Below, piece by piece: positions 1 to 7,898 of a stretch of 64,000 bases of DNA. Each line of letters begins with the position of its first letter. The stretch's first letter is position 1. A program made the translations under genes and the position numbers. The notes below the pieces were generated by a model that had not been told where the DNA came from, did not search any database, and saw only the letters and a program-made list of their open reading frames with translations. This DNA comes from Streptomyces beigongshangae (GTDB taxonomy: Bacteria > Actinomycetota > Actinomycetes > Streptomycetales > Streptomycetaceae): positions 62,001 to 126,000 of the forward strand of contig NZ_JAHKJW010000004.1 in the NCBI RefSeq assembly GCF_019710745.1. Direction: 5' to 3'.

Positions 1-2
1 CC

Positions 3-1184
3 CTGATCGCCGCGGTGTGGATCGTGGAGGGGGTCTCCGAGATCCCCACCGGCGTCCTGGCCGACCTGCTCGGCCGTCGCGTCTCGGTCGCGATCAGCTT
101 CGTCCTGCGGGCGATCGGCTACGGCGCCCTGTTCTTCAGCGGCGACGTGTACGTCGCCGCCGCCGGGGTCCTCCTCGCCGCGCTGGGCGGCACCTTCGCC
201 TCCGGCGCCCTGGAGGCGTGGGCCGTGGACGAGACGAGGGCCGGGGATCCGCGCGGCCTGGACCGGCTCTTCGCCCAGGGCAGGATCGCCGAGAACACCG
301 GCCTCGTCCTGGGCACGCTGGCCGGTGCCGCGCTGGGCACGCTCGACCTGACGCTGCCCCAGATCGTCGCGGGCGTCTGCTGCGCGCTGGCGGCCGTCCT
401 GTCCCTGCGGCTCATGACCGGCGAATCACGCCCGGACGGGTCGAAAGGCCCGGACCGGACAGACCGTCCTCGTGAGGCGTTCGCCCCGCGACTGCGGGCA
501 TCGTGCGGCGAGGTCATGACCGGGACCCGGCTCACCCTGCGGGGCGACAAGGTGCTGATCGCCCTGATCGTCGCCACCGCACTGCTGTGGCTGTTCCGGG
601 GCGTCCCCGGCGTGCAGTGGACGGTGGTGTACGAGGGACTCGTCGGCGGAAACCTGCTGGTGCTCGGTGCCATGCGCAGCGTCGGCTCCCTGCTGGAGAT
701 CCCGCTGCTCGGCTGGACCCTGAGATTCCAGAAACGCCGGGCCGCCGCGCGCCGGACCGTCATCGTCACCGCTTCCGCGGCCGGCGCCCTCGCCCTCGCC
801 GGTGCCGCCGTCGTGCGGGAACCGGCCGTCTCCGTCGTCTGTTACGTGTGCTTCTCCACGGCGTTCGGTCTGTGCATGCCCGGTGTGCGGGCGGCCGTGA
901 ACGAGCGGATCGAGAGCGGGCACCGCGCCACCGTGCTGTCCGTGGCCTCGCTGTTCAACAGCCTGTTCACCGGCGGCGGGCTGGTCCTGACCGGCCTGGC
1001 CGTCGACGGACTCGGCAGCGTCGTCCCGGCCTGGCCGCTCGCGGCGGCCGGCTTCGGCCTCGCGGGCCTGTGGGTGGCGTCCCTGGCCGCGCGCCGGGAC
1101 ACCGCATCCCCCGCCGGACCGACCCGGGAGACGCAGACACCGGCGCCGCCGCCGACGGGCCCTCAAGAGGTGGGCGCGCCATGA
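3..1184 (+). CDS. MFS transporter, 5' end outside window
   Basis: Major facilitator superfamily transporter, most likely a drug or metabolite exporter in the cytoplasmic membrane. The reading frame is open to the window edge, so the N-terminus (first membrane helix or more) is missing. The visible part begins in the second helix and at once shows the MFS signature loop (GVLADLLGRR), followed by about ten hydrophobic helices and a Pro-rich tail. A central hydrophilic stretch (RPDGSKGPDRTDRPRE) is the loop between the two six-helix halves. The stop codon overlaps the start of the downstream HExxH gene by 4 bp (ATGA), so the two are translationally coupled and probably cooperate. The substrate cannot be read from sequence. 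Confidence 0.85.
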   Translation: MIAAVWIVEGVSEIPTGVLADLLGRRVSVAISFVLRAIGYGALFFSGDVYVAAAGVLLAALGGTFASGALEAWAVDETRAGDPRGLDRLFAQGRIAENTGLVLGTLAGAALGTLDLTLPQIVAGVCCALAAVLSLRLMTGESRPDGSKGPDRTDRPREAFAPRLRASCGEVMTGTRLTLRGDKVLIALIVATALLWLFRGVPGVQWTVVYEGLVGGNLLVLGAMRSVGSLLEIPLLGWTLRFQKRRAAARRTVIVTASAAGALALAGAAVVREPAVSVVCYVCFSTAFGLCMPGVRAAVNERIESGHRATVLSVASLFNSLFTGGGLVLTGLAVDGLGSVVPAWPLAAAGFGLAGLWVASLAARRDTASPAGPTRETQTPAPPPTGPQEVGAP

Positions 1185-2509
1185 CCGCCGCCGCTTCTCC
1201 CGTTCCCGCCGCTGCCGACGACGCGTACGTCGAGGACCTGCTCGCCGATCTCCAGCTGGAGCGGGCCGGGCTGCCCGGCCGGAACCGGAATCCGGTACCG
1301 GCGGCCCTGCGAGCCGTCCAGGCCGCCGACGAACTGGACGGCCTGGGTCTTTCCCGGTTCGTCGCCGAGCTCCTGGGCGGGACGGCACCCGTGCCCGCCC
1401 CCACGGCCGTACTCGACCTGGAGGCCGACGAGGAGGGCAGGCGGGCCTCGTACGAGGTCTGGTGCGCGGAGGCGCGCGAGCTGACCGGGGAAGTCTGGCG
1501 GTGGCTGGCCGACCGGCGCCGCGCCTCCGGTGAACTGCCCTGGTGGTGCGGCGGGTCGGCGTTCCCGCTGCCCCGCGAGTCCGTACGGCGGCTCGCCGGG
1601 ATGGCGCCCCCGGTGCCGGACCTCTCGGAGACCGCCGAGACCTGGGCCCACCGAGCCGGACCGACCAGCACGGCCGCCACTACCGCCATCGCGGAGTACA
1701 ACTGGCGCTGGCTGCTGCTGGGCAAGGGGGCGCTGGGGCCGCACGACGGCGGCATCCGGCCGCCGGGACTGCCCGAGCTGAACGAGTTGATCACCCTGCT
1801 CGTCGGAGAGGCACGGCGGCGCGGACTGCTGCCGCTCGCCCACCGGGTGCGGGTGCTGCGGCGCCCGAACACCCCGTCGATGGTCATGCCCGTACGGCTG
1901 CCCGGTTCCTCACTGCTCTCCCTGCCGACCGCCGTCACTCCGGTGACGGTCCAGTACGTGCAGCACGAGCTGGCCCACCTCGCCGAGCACGCGCTGCGTC
2001 CACGGGATGCCCCGCTTGCCGAGCGGTGGGCGTTCGACCCGCTGCGGTCGGAGGGCTGGGCCCTGCTGCTGGAACACCTGGCCGGGTCGACCGTGTTTCT
2101 GGCACGGCTGGGGATCGAGGAGGAGACCGCGGTGCTCCTGGCCCGTTTCCTCGCCGAGGAGGAGTACTTCAGCCGCGGACTGATGGCGGCGGACCTGGCC
2201 CTGGACGCCGACCTCGCGGGCTGCCGTACGCCCGCCGAGGCGCTGGACGCCGCGTCGGCCGTGGCCGACGGCACCGGGCTGCGGTGGGCGCCGGAACTCC
2301 TCCTGCTGCGGCAGACCCGCATGCTGCACTGGCGTTCCTACCTCGCGGGTTACGCCTGGCGGGACACGGTCCGCAGCGGGCTCGACGCCCGCTTCGGCGC
2401 CGGCTGGGCGGACCGCGAGGATGCCTGGGCCCTGCTGCGGAGCGCGCTGGCGCGTACCGGACCGGCGGGGTCGGCGGCCGGATTCCTGGACGCGCTGCAC
2501 GTTCCCTAG
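1181..2509 (+). CDS. Putative HExxH metallopeptidase-like protein coupled to the MFS gene
   Basis: 442 residues with no signal peptide or membrane segment, so probably cytosolic. It has a zincin-type HELAH motif at residues 262-266 and, 25 residues later, SEGWALLLEH, whose Glu 291 could be the third zinc ligand. This spacing and the SEGWA sequence recall the DUF885 group of gluzincin-like proteins, but the rest is not confidently recognised. The N-terminal half is mostly alpha-helical. The start is the ATG overlapping the MFS stop codon. With an exporter it might process or modify a small molecule or peptide that is then exported; this is inference from context. A non-peptidase role of the HExxH fold is possible. 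Confidence 0.6.
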   Translation: MTAAASPVPAAADDAYVEDLLADLQLERAGLPGRNRNPVPAALRAVQAADELDGLGLSRFVAELLGGTAPVPAPTAVLDLEADEEGRRASYEVWCAEARELTGEVWRWLADRRRASGELPWWCGGSAFPLPRESVRRLAGMAPPVPDLSETAETWAHRAGPTSTAATTAIAEYNWRWLLLGKGALGPHDGGIRPPGLPELNELITLLVGEARRRGLLPLAHRVRVLRRPNTPSMVMPVRLPGSSLLSLPTAVTPVTVQYVQHELAHLAEHALRPRDAPLAERWAFDPLRSEGWALLLEHLAGSTVFLARLGIEEETAVLLARFLAEEEYFSRGLMAADLALDADLAGCRTPAEALDAASAVADGTGLRWAPELLLLRQTRMLHWRSYLAGYAWRDTVRSGLDARFGAGWADREDAWALLRSALARTGPAGSAAGFLDALHVP

Positions 2510-2650
2510 TCGTCGGGGGCGAGCCGCCGGGGGCGGTTCCGGGCCCGTTCGCCGCGCGCGATGCCGGGAAGAAGGGAGGGGATCAGGCGGCTCACCCCGT
2601 GGGGCGCCGACGGTGCCGAACGGGACGACCGGAGACGACCGGAGGGGAAC

Positions 2651-3031
2651 ATGGGACACACCGTGCTGCTCGTACTGCTGCCGATCGCCGCGCTGGTGGC
2701 CGCCGCGGTGGTGGTCGCCCGACGCCGCCGGTCGCACGCGATGTCCGGCCCCGGCCCCGGCGCACGGGTCCGGGCGGGGGCCGACAGAAGCGCGGCGCGG
2801 TCCCTGACGGACGCCACCACATGCCTGTGCACGGCCCGCGGTGAACTGGCCACCGCTCGCACTCCGGTCCAGTACGCGCAGGTCACCCGGACGGCCACCC
2901 AGGGCCTGCGCCACATCCGCAGGGCCCGCACCGTCCTCGGCCTGGACCCGGGTCCGTTCCTGCCGGAAGAGGGGGACCGGCGGTGCGGTTGCGATTCCCT
3001 GAACCGGCCGGACCGGGCTCAGATGTCGTAG
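2651..3031 (+). CDS. Small single-pass membrane protein, hypothetical
   Basis: 126 residues. The ATG is chosen because GGAGGGG lies just upstream; longer readings of the frame lack such a site. Residues 4-23 form one hydrophobic helix followed by RRRR, consistent with an N-out/C-in or signal-anchor topology. The rest is soluble, Arg-rich and contains four Cys (CLC near the middle and CGC near the end). The gene overlaps the convergent gene downstream by 13 bp. I do not recognise the family and assign no function. Confidence 0.55.
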   Translation: MGHTVLLVLLPIAALVAAAVVVARRRRSHAMSGPGPGARVRAGADRSAARSLTDATTCLCTARGELATARTPVQYAQVTRTATQGLRHIRRARTVLGLDPGPFLPEEGDRRCGCDSLNRPDRAQMS

Positions 3032-3495
3032 GTGCCGTCCCAGGGCGGGCGGAAACCGAGGCGGTCCGGGTAGAGCTCGGCCCACGGCTCACCGTCGTCC
3101 TCGCCGGTCAGCAGGCCGAACAGCACGTCGTCGCGGACCAGCCGGAAGGGCTGGACCGCGATGTCCGTGTAGCGGCGGCGCGGCAGGCTGCGGAGGAGTT
3201 TCGCGAGGTGGGCCTGGGCCTGGGCGAGGACCGAGTGCGGCCCGTGCGGGGCGCGCTGCTGCTCGGCCCAGGTACCGGCGCACCAGATCTCCGAGTCACG
3301 GTGACGGCCCTGCGCGTCGAAGGTGTGGAGCACGGTGAAGAGGCGCTTGCGCTCTTCCCAGCCGTCGTCGGGGCGGTAGTCCTCGGGGAAGGCGTAGGTG
3401 ACCGACCCCAGGAACTGCCCCTGCGCGTACTGCCCGACGGCATCGGTGCGGTGGCGCGGCTCGTACGCGATCGGGATCACCTGGGGGACTGCCAT
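3019..3495 (-). CDS. Conserved hypothetical protein, HycA-annotated actinobacterial family
   Basis: 158 residues starting MAVPQVIPIAYEP; an upstream in-frame ATG (10 codons earlier) exists but the chosen start matches the usual N-terminus of this family as I recall it. The protein is soluble and ends with GFRPPWDGTYDI. Streptomyces relatives are often annotated 'formate hydrogenlyase regulatory protein HycA', a transferred name without evidence of a hydrogenlyase role; no such genes are nearby. The 3' end overlaps the small membrane-protein gene on the other strand. Function unknown. Confidence 0.6.
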   Translation of the reverse strand: MAVPQVIPIAYEPRHRTDAVGQYAQGQFLGSVTYAFPEDYRPDDGWEERKRLFTVLHTFDAQGRHRDSEIWCAGTWAEQQRAPHGPHSVLAQAQAHLAKLLRSLPRRRYTDIAVQPFRLVRDDVLFGLLTGEDDGEPWAELYPDRLGFRPPWDGTYDI

Positions 3496-3643
3496 GACGA
3501 AACCATACGGATGCATCGTGCACATGCCAGGAGCGGGGTCCCGTAACGGGCCGCGGACCGCGGGCTACCCGGCGGCGAAGATGTCCTCGGCCACCGGCAC
3601 GACGACGGCCCGCCGGAGCCACTGCCGCAGGACCTCGGGCCGA

Positions 3644-3673
3644 CAAAAAGGACCCGGGCGTTCTGCCCGGGTC
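3644..3673 (-). terminator. Rho-independent terminator of the PIN-toxin operon
   Basis: Read on the minus strand: a perfect 9-bp stem (GACCCGGGC/GCCCGGGTC, 3651-3673) with a 5-nt loop, followed directly by CTTTTTG. It lies about 50 bp downstream of the PIN-domain gene. A canonical T-tailed terminator is unusual among the GC-only hairpins elsewhere in this window. Confidence 0.8.
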
Positions 3674-3721
3674 TGAAGATCGATATGTGCCGTGCGCTGC
3701 AAACACCTGAGGCGTATGAGT

Positions 3722-4123
3722 CTACGAAATCAGCGAAAGACCTGGAAAGCCGGAAAAGTGCCGGACGTTGCCAGTGAGGAGGGGGCAGTTGTAATAAATT
3801 GCCGTCGCCGCGATCCAGAGGTCATTAGTCTGGTGAGGCTGCCCCAGAGGGTGCCCCAGGCTCTGCGCCTGGCTTTTCAGCTTGCCCCACAAGCGTGCCA
3901 TGTCCGCATCGTACGGGGCGACCAGATAACGTCGTACGGCTTCTTCGAGAGCCGTTAACCTGCGATCCCCCCATCCCGCCTTCGCCGCACCGTAGTAGAT
4001 TTCTGCGACCGAGGTGAAGGAGAGCGTGGGAACAGTGCCGGTTAAATGGGATTTGTAGTCGTCTGTATCGACTCCGGAAAAAAGACGCGAGAAGACATCG
4101 GTGTCGACTACGACATAACTCAT
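3722..4123 (-). CDS. PIN-domain toxin (VapC-like)
   Basis: 133 residues, the usual size for a VapC ribonuclease. PIN-domain acidic positions are visible: Asp 7 in VVVDTDVFSRL, a Glu in SVAEIYYGA, and NDLWIAATA with its Asp near residue 100, then the TGNVRHF motif. The family cleaves RNA, often tRNA, in a Mg-dependent way and is normally held inactive by a cognate antitoxin. The start ATG overlaps the stop of the upstream gene (ATGA), giving tight coupling, and a strong terminator follows. Base composition of this gene and its partner is clearly less GC-rich than the neighbours, a sign of horizontal transfer. The upstream partner is not a normal VapB antitoxin (see next entry). Confidence 0.88.
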   Translation of the reverse strand: MSYVVVDTDVFSRLFSGVDTDDYKSHLTGTVPTLSFTSVAEIYYGAAKAGWGDRRLTALEEAVRRYLVAPYDADMARLWGKLKSQAQSLGHPLGQPHQTNDLWIAATAIYYNCPLLTGNVRHFSGFPGLSLIS

Positions 4124-5016
4124 CGGTCATCACCGCGAACCGACGAAATCGCGGCCAGAAAGTCGTTTATTCCGTCGATGTCTCCTCCGGACAGTTCATC
4201 CACCGAGGCGAGGGGCGCGACGTGCTGCTCCCTGGCCAGATCATCCAAGGAGCGGGACGACGGGGAGTCGATCGGACCGATGTCCAGAATTCGTAGAACC
4301 CGAATCGTGGATCCGTCCGGTTGCATTTCAGCGATGCCGTGCGCCATGACCAGCTGGTCCATGCAGTCAAGAACCCTGTCTCGAATCTCGGAACCAAAAC
4401 CACATTGGATGCTTCCGGCATAGGTGTCGATGCGGCACAGCAGTGAGGCGGGCGAAAAATCACCCATCTGCAAACGCCCCACCACGGTTGCTTCGCTCTC
4501 GACCAGTGAGAGGGAAACCGCGCGTAATGCCTTCCGTAGTCCGCTGTTGAACTCGAATTCTGGCGCACCGGTGGAGGCGACGCGGATCCGTGTGATTCCC
4601 TTTGCGCCGATTCCGCCGGTGAGGGAACGCAGCCCGTTGATCACTTGCGGTGTGAATGCCTCAGGGAGCGGCTCGCCCTGCTCAAGGGCTTTCACTCCCC
4701 TGGCCAAAGTCGTGAACGACTGTTTCAGCAAGCCATCGTCGTCCCATGACCGTTGACCCGTTCTGGCAACTTGGAGAACGGCGGATCCGCGCTCAAATCC
4801 GACGAAATCCAGTCTGACGGCGTCGACGATCTCCCGAGGTCGACGCCCCGCCTTTATCTGACTTCCATTGAGAGCAAGAGCCAGTCGTTCCAGGGTGGCC
4901 TGCATCTCACTCGCGATGCGCGCCAGTTCGGCAAGAGGGATGCGACCGCCCTCCGTCGAGGGGCCCGACGCGTAGAGAGTTGCCTTGAACCCGTCATCCT
5001 CCGAATCGGAGGCCAT
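4120..5016 (-). CDS. Large protein coupled to PIN toxin, putative atypical antitoxin or partner
   Basis: 298 residues. The start ATG has an excellent Shine-Dalgarno (GAGGAGGTGG, 5021-5030). There is no membrane segment, HTH, RHH or AbrB-type N-terminus, and the length is about four times that of a VapB antitoxin. The N-terminal 60 residues look helical (EGGRIPLAELARIASEMQ). The C-terminal third contains alternating strands with the pattern GRLQMGDF...IQCGF...DRVLDCMDQLVMAHGIA...IRVLRI, which looks like a small barrel. It is the upstream, first-translated gene of the PIN operon, the position usually held by an antitoxin, so an antitoxin role is inferred. It could instead be an effector or sensor that uses the PIN nuclease. 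The family is not recognised. Confidence 0.7.
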   Translation of the reverse strand: MASDSEDDGFKATLYASGPSTEGGRIPLAELARIASEMQATLERLALALNGSQIKAGRRPREIVDAVRLDFVGFERGSAVLQVARTGQRSWDDDGLLKQSFTTLARGVKALEQGEPLPEAFTPQVINGLRSLTGGIGAKGITRIRVASTGAPEFEFNSGLRKALRAVSLSLVESEATVVGRLQMGDFSPASLLCRIDTYAGSIQCGFGSEIRDRVLDCMDQLVMAHGIAEMQPDGSTIRVLRILDIGPIDSPSSRSLDDLAREQHVAPLASVDELSGGDIDGINDFLAAISSVRGDDR

Positions 5017-5596
5017 CGGTCCACCTCCTCTGTCCGACCATGCGATGCTCCCGTGCTGTGACTGTACCCACGCACGATCCGCATCACTACGCTTTCGCAC
5101 AGCGTTCACCCGACCCCCGCCCGTAGGTTCCTGCTTTCTCCAGCGGATACGCCGTCGTCCCTGTGGCTCGCTCGTCTCCCCCGCTTGCGCGCGTCGGACC
5201 GGACCTCTCTGAGGGCATCGCAGGTAGCCATGAGTCGTCAGATTTCAGCGTGTCTGCTGTTGTGCCGCGCCGAGCGTAGAGCGAGCAACCTGTCTCGGAA
5301 CCGGCCGATCCGGGAATGCTCACTCGCACGAGTGAACGCCTGCCGTGGGCGGGAGGGGTGGGGCTTGCTGGGGTTTCTTTCCCTCGCGTGGTTCTTTGGG
5401 GAGAGTGTCAGGTCCGCCGGAACGCACGTTTTCAGGATCCGGTGTCTCGGCGCACGGGACGGAGGAGTCGGGCTTCTGGGGTCCGTCGTCGTCCCACCGG
5501 CTCCGTCGGCGGGACGGCGGCCGGAGTTCTCCTCGGACCCCGCTCACCGAAGGCGAGCGGACTGCTCGGGACTTGGCTTGGCGTTCCGGACCTCTT
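5017..5596. other. Intergenic region with promoter for the PIN operon; no gene seen
   Basis: 580 bp between the PIN-toxin operon and the DUF397 gene. The short open frames here lack ribosome sites and family resemblance. The segment near 5087-5340 should contain the minus-strand promoter of the toxin operon. A 16-bp near-perfect palindrome is present at 5320-5335. The rest (5340-5596) is GC-rich with nothing recognisable. Confidence 0.6.
5320..5335. promoter_or_regulatory. Palindrome, possible operator upstream of the PIN operon
   Basis: TCACTCG-CA-CGAGTGA: 7-bp arms around a 2-bp centre, about 300 bp upstream of the partner gene. It fits a dimeric repressor site by form only; the distance is larger than usual for autoregulation. 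Confidence 0.3.
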
Positions 5597-5806
5597 TCAC
5601 GTGCCCTTGAGGGCGCCGGAGCGTATGCCGTGGAGGAGGTGGGTGAGGGGGGTGGGGGTGGTGACGAGTTCTGTGGAGGGGGTGTCGCTCTCGCGGAGGT
5701 GGATGGAATAGGAGGTGGAGGCGAGTTCGACGCAGTTGTTGCCGTCGGCGCCTCCGGAGAAGGAGGACCTCTGCCAGTTGTCGGGGGCGGTCACGGGGCG
5801 CCTCAC
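5597..5806 (-). CDS. DUF397 (BldB/WhiJ-associated) small protein
   Basis: 69 residues with the DUF397 core: W near residue 11, SSFSGG, NNCVELA, then LRES. The start is GTG, overlapping the TGA of the XRE gene (GTGA), so it is co-translated with it. DUF397 proteins are short Streptomyces-specific partners of XRE-DUF5753 regulators; in the WhiJ and Scr1/Scr2 systems the small partner modulates the DNA-binding protein and affects development or antibiotic production. A similar role is inferred here from the gene order. The last 15 residues lack the WxxF-type ending common in the family, so the C-terminus may be divergent. Confidence 0.85.
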   Translation of the reverse strand: MRRPVTAPDNWQRSSFSGGADGNNCVELASTSYSIHLRESDTPSTELVTTPTPLTHLLHGIRSGALKGT

Positions 5807-6654
5807 AGTTCCTTGGCCAGTTTGTGGATGAAGTCACGCGATCGTTCGGGTTCGAGTGACACGGCTTCAACCTTACGGAAAAGGGTTCGAAACGCTCCGA
5901 GTTGCGCCTCGGAGTCGATGAAGGCCGTGCCGTGAGCCGTATCGCGAAGTGCGGTGTCCAGTTTGGGTACGGCGCCACCCGCGTACGTCATTGCGCTCCA
6001 GGCTCCGCCGAATTCGTCCAGCTCGAAGGGGATGACGCGCACAGTGATGTGATCAGCTTCAGAGAGTTCCAGGATGCGGGTGAGCTGAGCCCTTGTGGCA
6101 CTTCGGTTGCCGACTCGGATACGTAGAGCCGCTTCGTGGATCACTGCTTCGTAGGGGATGGGTGCCGGACCGTTAATGATCACTTTGCGATCCATGCGAT
6201 GGCTCACGCGTGATTCCAGGTCGGCGTCCGGGAGTACGGGGACGCGGTACGAGAAAAGACCGCGAGCGTAGTCCTCCGTCTGGAAGAGGCCGGGGACATG
6301 CAGGAACTCGGCATCGAACCGGTGTGAGGCGTGATGTTCCAACTCGGCGATGTCCAGGAACGAAACCGGAAGGATGCCCTGGTACTTCTCCCACCAGCCT
6401 TGGGTCCGCTCGGTTGCCATCGCTACCAGTGCATCGATCAACTGCTCGTCGGTGCAGGCGTAATTGGCGGCGAGTCGACGGACGGTGTTCTCACTCATGC
6501 CGACGACCCCGGACTCGATCTGACTCAACCGTGCCGAGTCCGTTCCCAGAGCCGCAGCAGCCTCGCGTCCCTTGAGTCCGGAAGCCTCACGCAGCCTTTG
6601 CAACTCGGTGCCGAGGCGCGTCTGGCGTGCGGTCGGCTGCCGTCTCCGAGCCAT
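5803..6654 (-). CDS. XRE-family regulator with DUF5753 (WhiJ-like)
   Basis: 283 residues. Residues about 12-66 are an XRE helix-turn-helix (LRRLREASGLKGREAAAALG, then SRLSQIESG-like SARLSQIESGVVGM). Residues about 95-275 are DUF5753 with the characteristic FQTEDYAR and RVIPFE motifs. It is the DNA-binding half of an XRE/DUF397 pair, here followed by the DUF397 gene and divergent from a HATPase gene, the arrangement of the whiJ and abaA-like loci of Streptomyces. An 18-bp operator-like palindrome lies in the divergent promoter region (6725-6742), suggesting autoregulation plus control of the ATPase gene. Probable role in developmental or secondary-metabolite control, by family. Confidence 0.9.
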   Translation of the reverse strand: MARRRQPTARQTRLGTELQRLREASGLKGREAAAALGTDSARLSQIESGVVGMSENTVRRLAANYACTDEQLIDALVAMATERTQGWWEKYQGILPVSFLDIAELEHHASHRFDAEFLHVPGLFQTEDYARGLFSYRVPVLPDADLESRVSHRMDRKVIINGPAPIPYEAVIHEAALRIRVGNRSATRAQLTRILELSEADHITVRVIPFELDEFGGAWSAMTYAGGAVPKLDTALRDTAHGTAFIDSEAQLGAFRTLFRKVEAVSLEPERSRDFIHKLAKEL

Positions 6655-6724
6655 GGGGTTCTCCTCGTCGCAACGGCGCTGAAGGCTGCCTCGTTCGGGG
6701 GCAGATTATGGCAGCTGGTTGCAT

Positions 6725-6742
6725 GAGACCAACTTTGGTCTC
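6725..6742. promoter_or_regulatory. Operator-like palindrome between XRE and HATPase genes
   Basis: GAGACCAA-CT-TTGGTCTC, perfect 8-bp arms with a 2-bp centre, about 70 bp upstream of the XRE start and 130 bp upstream of the divergent HATPase start. It is the natural candidate for the binding site of the adjacent XRE regulator. Confidence 0.6.
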
Positions 6743-6872
6743 TACTGTCAGTGACGCGACGCACACTATGCGAATTTCGGGGCTCCGGAAGCGCACCACT
6801 CCGTCCTGCCACGACGGCTGCGGCATGCCACTGCCCCCCACCTCGACCCCTTTCACGGAGTGGAGTTCACGC

Positions 6873-7316
6873 ATGCCGCACAACGCCATCGAACCCTGGG
6901 AATACACGCTCAGTATCCCCAACGACCCCCGCGCGGTGACGGTCTGCCGCCGGACCCTCCGTCCGATCCTCACCGTCCACGGGCTGATCGGTCTCACCGA
7001 TGTCGCCGAGCTTCTCGCGGCGGAGCTCGTCTCCAATGCCGTGTGCCACACGAAAGGGCCCGCCGCCCTGCGTCTGCGATGGCGGGACGAAATCCTGCGG
7101 ATCGGCGCGTGGGACGGGGACCCCGAACCCCCGCGGCCAGCCCCGTCGGTGTCCGACCTGGCGGGAGCGGGAGCGGGGGCGGGGGCGGGGGCGGAGACGG
7201 AATCGGGGCGGGGCCTGGCCCTCGTCCAGGCCTGCGCGGACGTCTGGGGCTGGCACCCGCTGTCGAAGGACGGCGGCAGGAGCAAGTACGTGTGGTGTGA
7301 CCTCGGCGTCGCGTAG
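6873..7316 (+). CDS. HATPase-domain protein (anti-sigma/RsbW-like)
   Basis: 147 residues, the usual length for stand-alone Streptomyces GHKL ATPases. The N-box is LLAAELVSNAVCH, the G1 box DGDPEPPRP and the G2 region GRGLALVQACADVWGW. These proteins bind ATP and resemble RsbW/SpoIIAB; most have unknown partners. A run of alternating Ala-Gly (SDLAGAGAGAGAGAE) has expanded inside the ATP-lid region. The ATG is chosen because GGAG lies just upstream and the HATPase fold begins 10 residues in; longer frames read through the promoter. It is divergent from the XRE gene with the shared palindrome between them. Confidence 0.85.
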   Translation: MPHNAIEPWEYTLSIPNDPRAVTVCRRTLRPILTVHGLIGLTDVAELLAAELVSNAVCHTKGPAALRLRWRDEILRIGAWDGDPEPPRPAPSVSDLAGAGAGAGAGAETESGRGLALVQACADVWGWHPLSKDGGRSKYVWCDLGVA

Positions 7317-7321
7317 TTCGT

Positions 7322-7798
7322 TGGCCCGAGAACGTGCCGCTGATCACGGACGAGCGCGAAGCCGCACGGGACGTACCGCTCGCCGCGTTCTCGGCGATGA
7401 CGCATGGCAGGGGCCCGCAGGCCGCCGCCATACGGGAGACCCTCGCCACCGCACTGCAGACCCTCGACCCCGACACCGCGGCGGTCTTCGCACAGTTCAC
7501 CGAGTCGTGCCTGGTAGATCCCCAGGCGAAGCAGATCTGGAGGGACCTGATGACGGCGATCAACTACTTCCTCAGGCACGAGGTCGCCGAGAAGGTTCGC
7601 GAGGAAGGGCGCGAAGAGGGGCGGCTGGAGGACCGGGCCGACATGACACTGAACATCCTCCAGTGGCGCGGCATCGAGGTGCCCGACCCGGTGCGCGAGC
7701 GGGTGCGTGCTCGTGCCGACATGGGGCAGCTCGACATCTGGGCGCGGCGTGCGGTGCACGCGACCGATGCGGCGCAGCTCTTCGAGGGCGACTGAGCG
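7322..7798 (+). pseudogene. 5'-truncated Rpn-like (PD-(D/E)XK nuclease family) remnant
   Basis: The open frame encodes about 155 residues beginning PENVPLITDEREAARDVPLAAFSAMTHGR. This matches, from memory, the middle and C-terminus of a common Streptomyces family of about 280 residues related to Rpn/transposase-associated nucleases, in which a PD-(D/E)XK nuclease domain occupies the N-terminal half. That half is absent: the recognisable sequence starts at about 7325, directly after the HATPase stop codon, and no ribosome site precedes the GTG at 7334. The C-terminal half keeps the charged KVREEGREEGRLEDRAD linker and the final helices. It is probably a non-functional remnant; a small expressed peptide cannot be excluded. 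Confidence 0.65.
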
Positions 7799-7898
7799 CA
7801 TCCCGGCCGGGGGGGCGGGCCGGGCGGGCCGTCGCGTACGGAGTTCGCTCGGGAGGGAGGGGGAGAGGGGCGGGTGCCCGGGGCCCCTCCCCCCTCGA

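Noticed and set aside
5316..5711. 131-codon plus-strand frame overlapping the DUF397 gene
   Set aside because: Composition is typical for a shadow frame and it would overlap a well-supported gene.
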